Shown here in pieces: positions 38,675 to 47,741 of a stretch of DNA of 64,000 bases. Numbering within the stretch: the stretch's first letter is position 1; every line of letters begins with the position of its first letter. Below the pieces are notes generated by a model. That model was not told the DNA's origin. It saw nothing but the letters and a program-made list of their open reading frames with translations, and searched no databases. Made by a program: the position numbers and the translations under genes. The stretch comes from Dryocola clanedunensis subsp. sulfonylureivorans (GTDB lineage: Bacteria; Pseudomonadota; Gammaproteobacteria; Enterobacterales; Enterobacteriaceae): assembly GCF_016756775.1 (NCBI RefSeq), contig NZ_JAERMU010000002.1, positions 186,001 to 250,000 on the forward strand, read 5' to 3'.

Positions 38675-38743
38675 TCAGCCCGCACCGTTACCTGTGGTAA
38701 TGGTGGTTGTAATAATTGTGGTCATCGGGCTGATGCGGATCAT
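38675..38743 (-). CDS. thrL: thr operon leader peptide
   Basis: A 22-codon frame too short for standard gene finding. It begins MIRISPMTTII and ends TTITTGNGAG. Seven Thr and five Ile codons allow ribosome stalling on scarce threonyl- or isoleucyl-tRNA, which prevents attenuator formation. E. coli ThrL has 21 residues and shares the ITTGNGAG end. It is followed by the attenuator and preceded by a matching promoter. Confidence 0.93.
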   Translation of the reverse strand: MIRISPMTTIITTTITTGNGAG

Positions 38744-38778
38744 GGATGTTGTGTGCTCTTAATCTGATTTACCTATAT

Positions 38779-38807
38779 TGGTTAAAGTATCCGTCAGGTG
38801 AAGTCAA
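38779..38807 (-). promoter_or_regulatory. thrLABC promoter
   Basis: On the minus strand, TTGACT (-35, 38802-38807) and TAACCA (-10, 38779-38784) are separated by 17 bp. The stretch TACTTTAACCAATATAGG is the same as in E. coli thrLp. It lies about 36 bp upstream of thrL. Confidence 0.85.
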
Positions 38808-38923
38808 TTATTTTTTAAGTTTGTCACCTAAAGTTACTATCTCACCACTCTCTGATTTAATCGCCAGGAGTGCGTCATTACACCAGTAACACCGGGTAAA
38901 AACCTGGCCATTTGACTACCACA

Positions 38924-39628
38924 TCACTTATCAGCAGCATTTTTAACTGGAAGATTTATTTCTATGTCATGCAGCAAACGGTGCAACATTGCGGTATCTC
39001 GTTGGGCCAACCGGCCTAATCGCTGCTGCAGCCAGTCGGCCATTTTTTGGTCATCCTCAACGTTCAGGCGGGTCGTCAAAGCGGAGACTCTCTGACGTAA
39101 GGCGCTCAATTGTTGAGCATCTGCTTTATGTTCTTCCACGACGGGCAGTTGCATTAATGAGGACAGCTGGTAGCAATACACCATCACCGCCTGCCCCAGG
39201 TTCAACGAAGGATAATCTGCCACCATGGGCACACCGGTGAGCACATCCGCCAGCTCCAGCTCTTCGTTGGTCAAACCGGAATCCTCACGCCCAAAGACCA
39301 GTGCTGCCTTCCCTACCCATTGACGTTTCTCTTCCAGCATTGGCACCAGTTCCTGGGGAGTGGCGTAATAATGGAATTTGGCTCGGCTACGTGCGGTCGT
39401 GGCGATAGTGAAATTTACATCGTGAAGCGCATCGGCCAGCGTTGAAAAATGTTGAACATTATCAAGGATATCCCCGGAGCCATGGGCAACCCATCGCGCC
39501 TCCGGTTTCAAATAAGCATCACTTGCCACGATACGAAGCTCAGAAAACCCCATAGTTTTCATGGCGCGGGCGGCGGCACCGATGTTTTCGTCCCTGGCGG
39601 GAGAGACCAGAATGACAGGAAATTGCAT
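38924..39628 (-). CDS. yjtD: TrmH-family (SPOUT) RNA methyltransferase YjtD
   Basis: 234-residue SPOUT methyltransferase related to TrmJ. The N-terminal ILVSPARDENIGAAARAMKT, the central LVFGREDSGLTNEEL and SLNLGQAVMVYCYQL (SAM-binding knot) are typical. The C-terminal extension is slightly longer than in E. coli YjtD (228). The RNA target is not established from sequence. Located between thrL and arcA as in E. coli. Confidence 0.92.
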   Translation of the reverse strand: MQFPVILVSPARDENIGAAARAMKTMGFSELRIVASDAYLKPEARWVAHGSGDILDNVQHFSTLADALHDVNFTIATTARSRAKFHYYATPQELVPMLEEKRQWVGKAALVFGREDSGLTNEELELADVLTGVPMVADYPSLNLGQAVMVYCYQLSSLMQLPVVEEHKADAQQLSALRQRVSALTTRLNVEDDQKMADWLQQRLGRLAQRDTAMLHRLLHDIEINLPVKNAADK

Positions 39629-40257
39629 GATTACTCTCTTAAAAAATCCGATTACGAGTGTAACCGGTGCTAAAAAATGATAATGCGCGTCACAAATTTA
39701 CTTTATTGCAACATACACGTTGGAAATATAAGTTATAAAAACATAAATGATTTGCATATGTATTCAGCTAACCAACGGCTGAAAAGTCATTCACCATATT
39801 GATATGTTACTGTTTATTATCACTAAAATCAGGGTAAATATCATAAGTAAATTGGATGGTGTAATTTCATAGAAAATTTCACGTAACTACATTGATTATT
39901 AAAAAATTGTGACGAGCGCTAACAATTCGCTACGATGATTTCATCAAACTGTTAACGTGCTACAATTGGAATTGATATATGTCAACGAAGCGTAGTTTTA
40001 TCAGATGTCTAAAGCGGTCGTGCCTGTTATGTTGCTGTTAAAATGGTTAGGATAGCAGCCGTTTTTGACACCGTCGGGTCCAGAGGGAATGCACCCACGA
40101 CCAAGCTAATGATGTTGTTGACGTTGATGGAAAGTGCATCAAGAACGCAATTACGTACTTTAGTCATGTTAGCCCGACATGTTAATTTATGACATGTGGC
40201 AGGTCAGGGACTTTTGTACTTCCTGTTTCGATTTAGTTGGCAATTTAGGTAGCAAAC
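39629..40257. other. Long AT-rich arcA upstream region
   Basis: A 629-bp gap without gene-like frames. Its length and A+T richness fit the multi-promoter arcA leader of enterics. Direct repeats of ACATGT occur near 40170-40200 (gacatgttaatttatgacat). No promoter was assigned with confidence. Confidence 0.5.
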
Positions 40258-40974
40258 ATGCAGACCCCGCACATTCTTATCGTCGAAGACGAGTTAGTAA
40301 CACGCAACACGTTAAAAAGCATTTTCGAAGCTGAAGGCTACGATGTCTTTGAAGCGACTGATGGCGCAGAGATGCATCAAATCCTGTCAGACAATGACAT
40401 TAACCTGGTCATTATGGACATCAACCTGCCGGGCAAAAATGGCCTGCTGCTGGCACGTGAACTGCGCGAGCAGGCTAACGTGGCGCTGATGTTCCTGACT
40501 GGCCGCGACAACGAAGTGGACAAGATCCTCGGGCTTGAAATTGGCGCTGATGATTACATCACCAAGCCGTTCAACCCGCGTGAATTGACCATTCGTGCGC
40601 GCAACCTGCTGTCCCGTACCATGAACCTGGGTGCGATCAGCGAAGAACGCCGCTCTGTTGAAAGCTACAAGTTCAACGGCTGGGAGCTGGATATTAACAG
40701 CCGTTCTCTGGTCAGCCCGAACGGTGAACAGTATAAGCTGCCGCGCAGTGAATTCCGCGCCATGCTGCACTTCTGCGAAAATCCGGGCAAGATTCAGTCC
40801 CGCGCAGAGCTGCTGAAGAAAATGACCGGCCGCGAGCTGAAGCCGCACGATCGTACCGTTGACGTGACCATCCGCCGCATTCGTAAACATTTCGAATCCA
40901 CGCCGGACACCCCAGAAATCATCGCTACCATCCACGGTGAAGGTTACCGTTTCTGCGGCGATCTGCAGGAATAA
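40258..40974 (+). CDS. arcA: Aerobic respiration control response regulator ArcA
   Basis: OmpR-family regulator of 238 residues, the partner of the ArcB sensor, repressing aerobic metabolism under low oxygen. The receiver domain has acidic residues in IVEDE, phosphoacceptor Asp54 in [12 protein letters not shown] and Lys in YITKPFNP. The C-terminal winged helix ends [14 protein letters not shown], then [11 protein letters not shown]. Nearly identical to E. coli ArcA. Confidence 0.99.
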   Translation: MQTPHILIVEDELVTRNTLKSIFEAEGYDVFEATDGAEMHQILSDNDINLVIMDINLPGKNGLLLARELREQANVALMFLTGRDNEVDKILGLEIGADDYITKPFNPRELTIRARNLLSRTMNLGAISEERRSVESYKFNGWELDINSRSLVSPNGEQYKLPRSEFRAMLHFCENPGKIQSRAELLKKMTGRELKPHDRTVDVTIRRIRKHFESTPDTPEIIATIHGEGYRFCGDLQE

Positions 40975-41003
40975 CTTCCGGTTTACAGCGGTTTTTTCAT
41001 GCG

Positions 41004-41030
41004 AAAGGGCGGATTATCCGCCCTTTTTCT
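41004..41030. terminator. arcA / creD terminator
   Basis: GGGCGGAT / ATCCGCCC inverted repeat followed by T5CT4, 30 bp after arcA and just before the convergent creD stop. Confidence 0.8.
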
Positions 41031-41045
41031 TTTCTCTTTTTAGCA

Positions 41046-42404
41046 CTATTTCCACAGCCTGAAGCGGTCCGCATCCTCCGTCGCTGCCGTGGCCTTTTCA
41101 ATAGATTTCCTGCTAACGCTGTACCAGTCAACGCCGCGGGTAAGCAGCATAATAGCCGACAGCGCCGCCAACAGAATTCCCGTGCCCAGCAGCAAAGCGC
41201 TGTCTTCGGACTGTAACAGCTGCCAGAGAATCGCTTCCAGCGTCAGCAACCCCGCCGTAAACATCAGGCTAATCTTCCAGCCGTTCAGCACCGCCTTAAG
41301 ATAGAAACCGTTGATTCCCGCGCAGACCAGGCTTGCCAGCAGCCATGCCGCGTTGAAACCGATATGTTCGGAGAGCGCCAGCAGCACAAGATAGAACATG
41401 ACCAGCGACAGCCCCACCAGCAGATACTGCATCGGGTGAACCCGCAGCCCGGTCAGCGTTTCCAGCAGGAAGAAGCTCATAAACGTCAGGCCAATCAGCA
41501 GGACGGCGTATTTTACGGCCCGGTCAGTGAGCTGATATTGATCGACGGGATTAGCGACCGTCACGCTGAATGCGGGAAGCTGCTCCACCACGATCCGGCT
41601 TCCCTCTGCAAAGCTCAGGTTCAGGTTGTTGGCAAACCAGGTGCTCTGCCAGCCGGCGGTAAATCCTTTCGGCGTAAGCGCACGCTCCTGCGGCAGGAAA
41701 TCCCCGACGAAGTTCGGATGAGGCCAGTTGCTGGTTAACCCAAACTGGCTATTGCGCCCAAGCGGCACGACAGCGAGCTGTTTCGTCCCCATCAGCCCGA
41801 GCGTAAAGCGCAGGTTAAGCTTGTCGCTATCGAGCAGCGTCGGGGGAACTTCGGCGTGCAGCCCTTGTTCAAGCCCCCGCAGGTTACCGCCTGGCTCAAG
41901 CGGAAAGGCTTTGCCATTAATTTCAAGTTCACCGACTTTACCGATGCCGCGGGAGTCGCCCACCGACAGCACAACGTAAGGCGTACCCGTATGCGTTTCC
42001 ACGCCTTCATTGTTGCCCTCCAGCATCTCACGGTTAAACGTGGCGCTGAACGTCAGATCGGTCCGCCAGATCTGTCCTTCATAAATCCCAATGCGGCGTG
42101 GTTCAACGGCCTGCTTTCCCGACACGACCAGATTCTCCGGCAGATAATAACGGATGAAGCGGCGCTCTTTTTTGACCTCTTTTTTATCTTCCAGCACGGT
42201 TGTCAGTTCCGTCACCGGGATAGCTATCAGCGGGCCAACCAGCATTTGCGGCCCGCTGGTGCTCTGGCGCAGAGACTGCTCAACATCGTCCCGATAGCTG
42301 CTGCGTTCGGCAATCAGCGAGCTGAGCATGCTCAGCGGGATTAACAGCAGCAGCATACAGCCCACCAGCGTCATGACTTTCCAGAACAGCGTAGATTTCA
42401 ACAT
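41046..42404 (-). CDS. creD: Inner-membrane protein CreD
   Basis: 452-residue membrane protein of the CreBC regulon. An N-terminal helix (FWKVMTLVGCMLLLLIPL), a large periplasmic domain (SGPQMLVGPLIAIPVTEL, SNWPHPNFVGDFLP) and a C-terminal multi-helix bundle are visible. E. coli CreD has 450 residues and is linked to beta-lactam and colicin tolerance. The start at 42404 has a strong GGAGGGG SD. It is separated from creC by a Cre-tag promoter. Confidence 0.93.
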   Translation of the reverse strand: MLKSTLFWKVMTLVGCMLLLLIPLSMLSSLIAERSSYRDDVEQSLRQSTSGPQMLVGPLIAIPVTELTTVLEDKKEVKKERRFIRYYLPENLVVSGKQAVEPRRIGIYEGQIWRTDLTFSATFNREMLEGNNEGVETHTGTPYVVLSVGDSRGIGKVGELEINGKAFPLEPGGNLRGLEQGLHAEVPPTLLDSDKLNLRFTLGLMGTKQLAVVPLGRNSQFGLTSNWPHPNFVGDFLPQERALTPKGFTAGWQSTWFANNLNLSFAEGSRIVVEQLPAFSVTVANPVDQYQLTDRAVKYAVLLIGLTFMSFFLLETLTGLRVHPMQYLLVGLSLVMFYLVLLALSEHIGFNAAWLLASLVCAGINGFYLKAVLNGWKISLMFTAGLLTLEAILWQLLQSEDSALLLGTGILLAALSAIMLLTRGVDWYSVSRKSIEKATAATEDADRFRLWK

Positions 42405-42467
42405 AGTCCCCTCCATTTTTTGATATGGCGAGGTTAGCCGGCGTATGTGGGGGATAAATGAAGTTGT

Positions 42468-42483
42468 GTGAAGGGACGGTGAA
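42468..42483 (-). promoter_or_regulatory. Cre tag (CreB binding site) upstream of creD
   Basis: Minus strand reads TTCACCGTCCCTTCAC, exactly the TTCAC-N6-TTCAC direct repeat bound by phosphorylated CreB. It lies in the creC-creD gap about 64 bp upstream of the creD start, so creD should have its own CreB-activated promoter. Confidence 0.85.
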
Positions 42484-42492
42484 GTGGATGAA

Positions 42493-43911
42493 TTATTTTT
42501 CCGGCAGCGTCAGGCGGGCCTGCGCTCCGCCTTGCGGGCGATTATCAAGCGTGAGAGTTCCGCGATGCAGGCGAGCCACTTCCTGAGCAAACGCCAGCCC
42601 CAGCCCGCTGCTCTTCTGCCCGTTGCTGCGCGGGAGCGAATAGAAGCGTTCAAAAACGCGATCCTGTGCATAATCCGGGATCCCGCTGCCGTTATCCGCC
42701 ACCGTAATAATCGTTTGTCCGCCAGCCTGCTTTGCCGATAGCGTTATTTCTCCTCCGGCAGGGGTGAAATCCAGCGCATTATCAAGCAGGTTGCCAACGG
42801 CCTGCTCCAGCAGCGCTGCATCGCCCCGTACAAAGACGACATCGGTAATAACGTGCAAAGAGACCTGCTTAGTGCTGACGATCGCCTCACGCTGCTCACA
42901 GAGCGTTCTAAACAGCAGAGCGGTATCAACTGTCTGCGGCACAATTTCGGCGCGGCTTTCAAGTCTGGCCTGCTGCAGCAGATTATCCACCAGCCGCTGC
43001 ATGCGGAGATTTTGCTGGAGAATATTGGCAGAGAATTTTTCTACGATGGCCGGTGGCGGCCCCTCACGCAGAATTTCTGCCGCACCGCGGATGGCTGCCA
43101 GCGGGCTTTTTAGCTCATGCGTCAGGGCATGCACGTACTTTTCGATATAACTTTTCCCTTCAAGTTTAAGCCGCATACTTTCCAGAGCCAGCGCCAGCTT
43201 GCGAAGTTCGCCGCTGCCGGGTTTCGGCAGCGGCAAAGGATGCTCATCGGTAACGGAGTCCGCATAGCGCACCAGGCCGCCGATTGAACGGTTAATCCAC
43301 AACACAACCCCAAGGCCAATCAGCAACGCAATCCCCAACAGCGCCACGCCGGCCCACAGAATACGGCGTTCGCTGCGGCGGATAACCGGCTCCATCGCGC
43401 TGTTCGGTTTGCCTACGCTGAGCACGCCAAGCAGCGTGGTGCCGTCACGGACAGGGGCCGCGACGTACATGACGGTGCTTTCAGGGTTGCTGGCATCCTG
43501 CGGTGAGCTGCGCGCGCCGTATTTTCCCTGCAGCGTCAGCCAGACATCGTTCCAGCGCGAATAGTCCTGCCCGACAGCAACCCCGCTGGAGTCGAATAAA
43601 ACGATGCCTTTAGCATCCGTCAGGTAGACCCGGTACTCGTTTCTGCTTTTGGTGATACCGCTGATATTGGCTTTGAAAGGCTGCTGATTCAGGCGGGAAA
43701 AAGCCTGCGCCAGCTGCCCGTGTTCAGGGTTACCGGCTTTCATATCGGCCTGAGCAAATTCGGCCAGTAACGTGGCGGTGTCAATTAACGTTCCTTCGGT
43801 GGCCCGCCTCACCCCTGGTTTCACTTCCTGGAGGAAAATCGACAGCACAAACCAGGCGGCAATTGCCACAATCAGGAAATAGCCCAGCAGCAGGCGCAGG
43901 CCTATACGCAT
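42493..43911 (-). CDS. creC: Sensor histidine kinase CreC
   Basis: 472-residue inner-membrane kinase with two membrane helices around a periplasmic sensor, phosphoacceptor His in HALTHELKSPLAAIRGAAE, N box GNLLDNALDFTP, and G boxes DNGSGIPDYA and SSGLGLAF. It controls CreB in response to growth conditions. The start overlaps the creB stop (TAATG). Confidence 0.96.
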   Translation of the reverse strand: MRIGLRLLLGYFLIVAIAAWFVLSIFLQEVKPGVRRATEGTLIDTATLLAEFAQADMKAGNPEHGQLAQAFSRLNQQPFKANISGITKSRNEYRVYLTDAKGIVLFDSSGVAVGQDYSRWNDVWLTLQGKYGARSSPQDASNPESTVMYVAAPVRDGTTLLGVLSVGKPNSAMEPVIRRSERRILWAGVALLGIALLIGLGVVLWINRSIGGLVRYADSVTDEHPLPLPKPGSGELRKLALALESMRLKLEGKSYIEKYVHALTHELKSPLAAIRGAAEILREGPPPAIVEKFSANILQQNLRMQRLVDNLLQQARLESRAEIVPQTVDTALLFRTLCEQREAIVSTKQVSLHVITDVVFVRGDAALLEQAVGNLLDNALDFTPAGGEITLSAKQAGGQTIITVADNGSGIPDYAQDRVFERFYSLPRSNGQKSSGLGLAFAQEVARLHRGTLTLDNRPQGGAQARLTLPEK

Positions 43912-44606
43912 TAACCGGCTCCCAGACTGTAGCCTAAACCGCGCAGCGTATTGATGGGTGAGAGTTCGGGGTTTATCGCGCGTAGCTTGGCGCGCAGGGT
44001 TTTAATATGGGTATCAACGGTTCTGTCGATGCTCTCTTCGGCGTTGCTCCACACCAACTCCATAAGCTGCTGGCGCGAAAATACTCTGCCGGGGGAGAGC
44101 AGAAGCGTTTTCAGCAGCAGATATTCGTAGCGCGTCAGCGGCAAAGGCTGCTGGCACCAGCTCACCTGCGCCGCCATTTCGTTCAGTTCGAACTGGCCGA
44201 CGCGCAGCACGTCACCGGTCTGGTTCTGCTGTTGTTTTTGCAGACGGCGCAGCACGGTGCGGACCCTGGCGCAGACTTCACGCGGAGAAAACGGTTTGGC
44301 GATGTAATCATCCGCACCGATTTCCAGGCCGATCAGCCTGTCCACCTCTTCACTACGCGCCGTCAGAAACAGCAGCGGCAGCTGCGGATGCTCTGCAATC
44401 AGGCGTCTGCAAAGCTCAAAGCCGTTTATATCCGGCAGTCCTACATCCAGAATCGCCAGATCGGGGCGTGAGAGTTTTACCGCCTCCAGCACAGGCAGGC
44501 CGCGATCGAAACTCCGAACGCTGAAACCTTCCTGCTCAAGGGTGTAGATGAGCGTATCGGCGATACTGCTCTCATCTTCAACCAACCAGATGGTGCCCTG
44601 GCTCAT
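43911..44606 (-). CDS. creB: Response regulator CreB
   Basis: OmpR/PhoB-type regulator of 231 residues: acidic pocket in VEDES, Asp54 in AILDVGLPDINGFEL, Lys in YIAKPFSP, and the C-terminal winged helix ending VDTHIKTLRAKLRAI and LRGLGYSLG. It binds Cre tags such as the one before creD. Separated from creA by three bases. Confidence 0.97.
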   Translation of the reverse strand: MSQGTIWLVEDESSIADTLIYTLEQEGFSVRSFDRGLPVLEAVKLSRPDLAILDVGLPDINGFELCRRLIAEHPQLPLLFLTARSEEVDRLIGLEIGADDYIAKPFSPREVCARVRTVLRRLQKQQQNQTGDVLRVGQFELNEMAAQVSWCQQPLPLTRYEYLLLKTLLLSPGRVFSRQQLMELVWSNAEESIDRTVDTHIKTLRAKLRAINPELSPINTLRGLGYSLGAG

Positions 44607-44609
44607 CTT

Positions 44610-45080
44610 TTATTTCCAGGGGATGATCGGTACGGCGCTCAATGCGTTTTTCGGCGAACCGTCGACAACTTTGTCTGAATAGGCCAGATAGGCCAGGGTG
44701 TTACGCTTCTCATCGTAGAAACGAACCACCTGAAGCTTTTTGAAAACCAATGAGGTGCGTTTCTGGAACACCACCTCACCGTCTTTTTTGCCCTGTTTGA
44801 TTTTGTCGCTCAGCTCTACCGGACCAACCTGCTGGCAGGAAATGGCCGCATCGGAAGTATCTTCAGCCAGACCCAGGCCGCCTTTAATGCCGCCGGTCTT
44901 GGCGCGGCTGATATAGCAGGTGACATTTTTAACATCAGGATCGTCAAAAGCTTCAACGACGATCTTGTGGTCCGGGCCGAATATTTTGAACACGGTATCC
45001 ACTGAACCGATTTGCTCGGCCATAACGCCCTGAGAAAGCATCAACAAAGCAGCTGCTACGGCTAAAACTTTATATTTCAT
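44610..45080 (-). CDS. creA: CreA family periplasmic protein
   Basis: 156-residue protein with a cleavable signal peptide ([19 protein letters not shown]) and the CreA domain ([40 protein letters not shown]). Function is not known despite conservation. First gene of creABC(D). Confidence 0.94.
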   Translation of the reverse strand: MKYKVLAVAAALLMLSQGVMAEQIGSVDTVFKIFGPDHKIVVEAFDDPDVKNVTCYISRAKTGGIKGGLGLAEDTSDAAISCQQVGPVELSDKIKQGKKDGEVVFQKRTSLVFKKLQVVRFYDEKRNTLAYLAYSDKVVDGSPKNALSAVPIIPWK

Positions 45081-45286
45081 ATTGTTACCATTAATGAAGG
45101 TTGCTCTGATTGACTATTCAGCCCCGAGGAAAAAAATCGTTTAATATCACATTATTAACAAATTTCCATCGTGACGGCGTTCATTTTGGCACAACTTGTC
45201 AAAAAAAACTCTGAATGTCTCAGGAGCAAAAAGTGCTATTATCCGACCATAATTACAGCATTAGCTGGGCAGGATGAGGAAATTAT

Positions 45287-46156
45287 ATGGATCAGGCTGG
45301 GATCATTCGCGATCTGCTTACCTGGCTGGAAAGCCATTTGGATCAACCCCTTGCTTTAGACAATGTTGCGGCAAAGGCAGGCTATTCCAAGTGGCATCTA
45401 CAAAGGATGTTCAAAGAAGTCACGGGACACGCCATCGGCGCTTATATCCGCGCTCGTCGTTTGTCTAAATCTGCCGTGGCTTTACGTCTTACCGCACGCC
45501 CTATTCTCGATATTGCACTGCAATACCGTTTTGACTCTCAGCAAACCTTTACGCGCGCTTTTAAGAAGCAATTTGCTCAGACGCCAGCGTTATATCGCCG
45601 CGCGCCGGACTGGAGTGCATTTGGTATGCGCCCACCGCTGCGTTTAGGTGAGTTTACGCCACCACAGGCGACGTTTGTGACTCTGCCAGAAACGCATCTC
45701 GTCGGCGTCACGCAGAGCTACAGCTGCACCCTGGAACAAATTTCAGATTTCCGAAACGAAATGCGCATTCAGTTCTGGACTCAGTTCCTGGGCAATGCAC
45801 CGACGCTGCCACGCGTGCTGTATGGTTTACATGAGCCGCGCCCAAGCATTGAAAAAGACGATGAGCAGGAGGTGTTTTACACCACCGCGCTGACGCCGGA
45901 GATGGCCAACGGCTTCCTGCCGGATTCGCATCCGGTGACGCTGGAAGGCGGCGAATACGTTCAGTTTGACTATGAAGGGCCTGGCACCGGACTACAGGAC
46001 TTTATCCTGACCATCTACGGAACCTGCATGCCATCATTGAACCTGACCCGTCGTAAGGGTCAGGATATTGAACGATTCTTCCCGCAGGATGAAGCTCGGG
46101 CGCAGGACAGGCCAATGCAAATTCGCTGCGAGTACCTGATCCCGGTGCGTCGTTAA
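45287..46156 (+). CDS. rob: Right-origin-binding protein, AraC/XylS-family activator Rob
   Basis: 289-residue MarA/SoxS paralogue. The N-terminal double helix-turn-helix (QPLALDNVAAKAGYSKWHLQ, RPILDIALQYRFDSQQTFTR) binds rob/mar/sox boxes, and a C-terminal GyrI-like domain senses ligands such as bile salts. It controls efflux and solvent tolerance genes. Its 3' end overlaps convergent gpmB by 4 bp. Confidence 0.98.
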   Translation: MDQAGIIRDLLTWLESHLDQPLALDNVAAKAGYSKWHLQRMFKEVTGHAIGAYIRARRLSKSAVALRLTARPILDIALQYRFDSQQTFTRAFKKQFAQTPALYRRAPDWSAFGMRPPLRLGEFTPPQATFVTLPETHLVGVTQSYSCTLEQISDFRNEMRIQFWTQFLGNAPTLPRVLYGLHEPRPSIEKDDEQEVFYTTALTPEMANGFLPDSHPVTLEGGEYVQFDYEGPGTGLQDFILTIYGTCMPSLNLTRRKGQDIERFFPQDEARAQDRPMQIRCEYLIPVRR

Positions 46157-46800
46157 CGCTGCAGTTCGTCTAACGCAGGGGCGTCCAGATGCGAGATGTC
46201 CCCTGCGGTTTCCACCACCCAGCCAGGCGCAAGCCACGGACTTTCCTGGTGATCGACCCGCGAGATAGAACAGTTGCGCAGCCGCAGGCGACGCTCAGCC
46301 CAGGCTGGTAAGCCCAGAATCGTGCTCACCAGACAGCCCAACGCCATCCCATGACTCACCAACAGAGGACGGCTGCCCGCAGGGAGTTCGCGACAGGCAT
46401 TCAGCGCCTCATGCATTCGCTCGCTCATCTCCAGCATCGACTCCCCTTCCGGGATACGCCCGTCCGGCGTGCCGTTGACCAGCAGACGACGCCAGCTCTC
46501 TTCTTCCTCGCTTAAGGTGTCCAGAGGCCGGCGTTCAAGCACGCCCATATCCAGCTCACGCAGACGCGCATCCAGCGAGACATCGCATCCGCAGACTTCA
46601 GCAATGATCTCAGCGGTACGACGCGTACGGCCAAGATCGCTGGCGATGACATGAGTAATACCGAGGGCTTTCACTCGCTCAGCCACCTGCCAGGCCTGAC
46701 GCTCCCCTTTTGCAGTCAGCGCGCTGTCTGACTGCCCCTGAATGCGGCGTTCTGCATTCCACTGCGTTTCACCATGGCGAACAAGGTATACCTGTAACAT
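46153..46800 (-). CDS. gpmB: Histidine phosphatase family protein GpmB (YtjC)
   Basis: 215-residue phosphoglycerate-mutase-like phosphatase with the catalytic YLVRHGETQWNAERR, the second conserved His in LLVSHGMALG, and proton-donor Glu in REL(D)MGVLE. Annotated as mutase, but relatives act as phosphatases. Between rob and yjjX as in E. coli. Confidence 0.95.
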   Translation of the reverse strand: MLQVYLVRHGETQWNAERRIQGQSDSALTAKGERQAWQVAERVKALGITHVIASDLGRTRRTAEIIAEVCGCDVSLDARLRELDMGVLERRPLDTLSEEEESWRRLLVNGTPDGRIPEGESMLEMSERMHEALNACRELPAGSRPLLVSHGMALGCLVSTILGLPAWAERRLRLRNCSISRVDHQESPWLAPGWVVETAGDISHLDAPALDELQR

Positions 46801-46853
46801 GCGTTTTATCCGTTATACTGCGGCATCAAAAATGCTAATGAGTTTCAGTGATT

Positions 46854-47372
46854 ATGTACCATGTCGTGTGCGCTACAACCAATCCTTCCAAAATTCAGGC
46901 GATTCTGCAGGCTTTTCACGAAATCTTTGGTGAAGGATCCTGCCATATTGAATCCGTTGTCGTCGATAGCGGTGTGCCGGAACAGCCGCTCGGAAACATT
47001 GAAACGCGAACTGGCGCACGTCAGCGCATCATGAATTCCCGCCAGGTTCGCCAGGAGGCCGATTTCTGGGTGGCGATTGAGGCGGGGATCGACGAAGGCA
47101 GCACCTTCAGCTGGGTGGTCATTGAAAACCAGAATCAGCGTGGCGAAGCCCGGTCTGCAACGTTGCCGCTTCCGGACGTTATTCTGGAGAAGATAGATGC
47201 AGGGGAAGCGTTGGGGCCGGTGATGTCCGAATACACGGGGATCGACCAGATAGGCCGTAAAGAGGGAGCCATTGGCATATTTACCGCCGGCAAGCTCACG
47301 CGTAGCAGCGTTTATTACCAGGCGGTAGTCCTGGCCTTAAGCCCGTTTCATAACGCCATTTATCGCGCCTGA
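46854..47372 (+). CDS. yjjX: Inosine/xanthosine triphosphatase YjjX
   Basis: 172-residue ITPase-like house-cleaning enzyme that hydrolyses non-canonical ITP/XTP. Conserved are [34 protein letters not shown] and [20 protein letters not shown]. The start at 46854 matches E. coli better than the ATG two codons upstream. The 3' end overlaps convergent trpR by 13 bp. Confidence 0.95.
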   Translation: MYHVVCATTNPSKIQAILQAFHEIFGEGSCHIESVVVDSGVPEQPLGNIETRTGARQRIMNSRQVRQEADFWVAIEAGIDEGSTFSWVVIENQNQRGEARSATLPLPDVILEKIDAGEALGPVMSEYTGIDQIGRKEGAIGIFTAGKLTRSSVYYQAVVLALSPFHNAIYRA

Positions 47373-47686
47373 AGCAGCGCCTGCTCCAGCCATTTAGTTA
47401 ACTCAGGGGGCGCGGATTTCAGGCTATTTGAACCGCGGGTAATAGTCGCAATGCCAGCGCCCAGCTCGTTTTTCAGCTCGCGCTGGCTCATCTCTCCACG
47501 CAGCAACTCTTCAATAATTCTCACGCGGGTTCCCAGCGCGGTACGCTCATCAGGCGTCAGGAACAGCGCCAGCAGCGGCAGGTGAAGCTGCTTATCAAAC
47601 GAACTTTGCAGCAAGTCCACAAAGCGGAGCCACTCCTGATTACTTTGCTCGGCCTGTTCTGCCGAGTACTGAGAGAGCTGGGTCAT
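47360..47686 (-). CDS. trpR: Trp operon repressor
   Basis: 108-residue all-helical repressor activated by tryptophan. The helix-turn-helix ([20 protein letters not shown]) and the [16 protein letters not shown] segment match E. coli TrpR. It lies downstream of slt and has its own trp operator. Confidence 0.98.
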   Translation of the reverse strand: MTQLSQYSAEQAEQSNQEWLRFVDLLQSSFDKQLHLPLLALFLTPDERTALGTRVRIIEELLRGEMSQRELKNELGAGIATITRGSNSLKSAPPELTKWLEQALLQAR

Positions 47687-47698
47687 GTCAGGCCACCA

Positions 47699-47714
47699 TA
47701 CTATTTAACTAGTA
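47699..47714. promoter_or_regulatory. trp operator of trpR
   Basis: TACTATTTAACTAGTA is near-palindromic and differs by one half-site change from the consensus TACTAGTTAACTAGTA. It lies 12 bp upstream of the trpR start and supports autorepression. Confidence 0.85.
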
Positions 47715-47741
47715 CAGCAGCATAACATAATCTCCCGCAAA

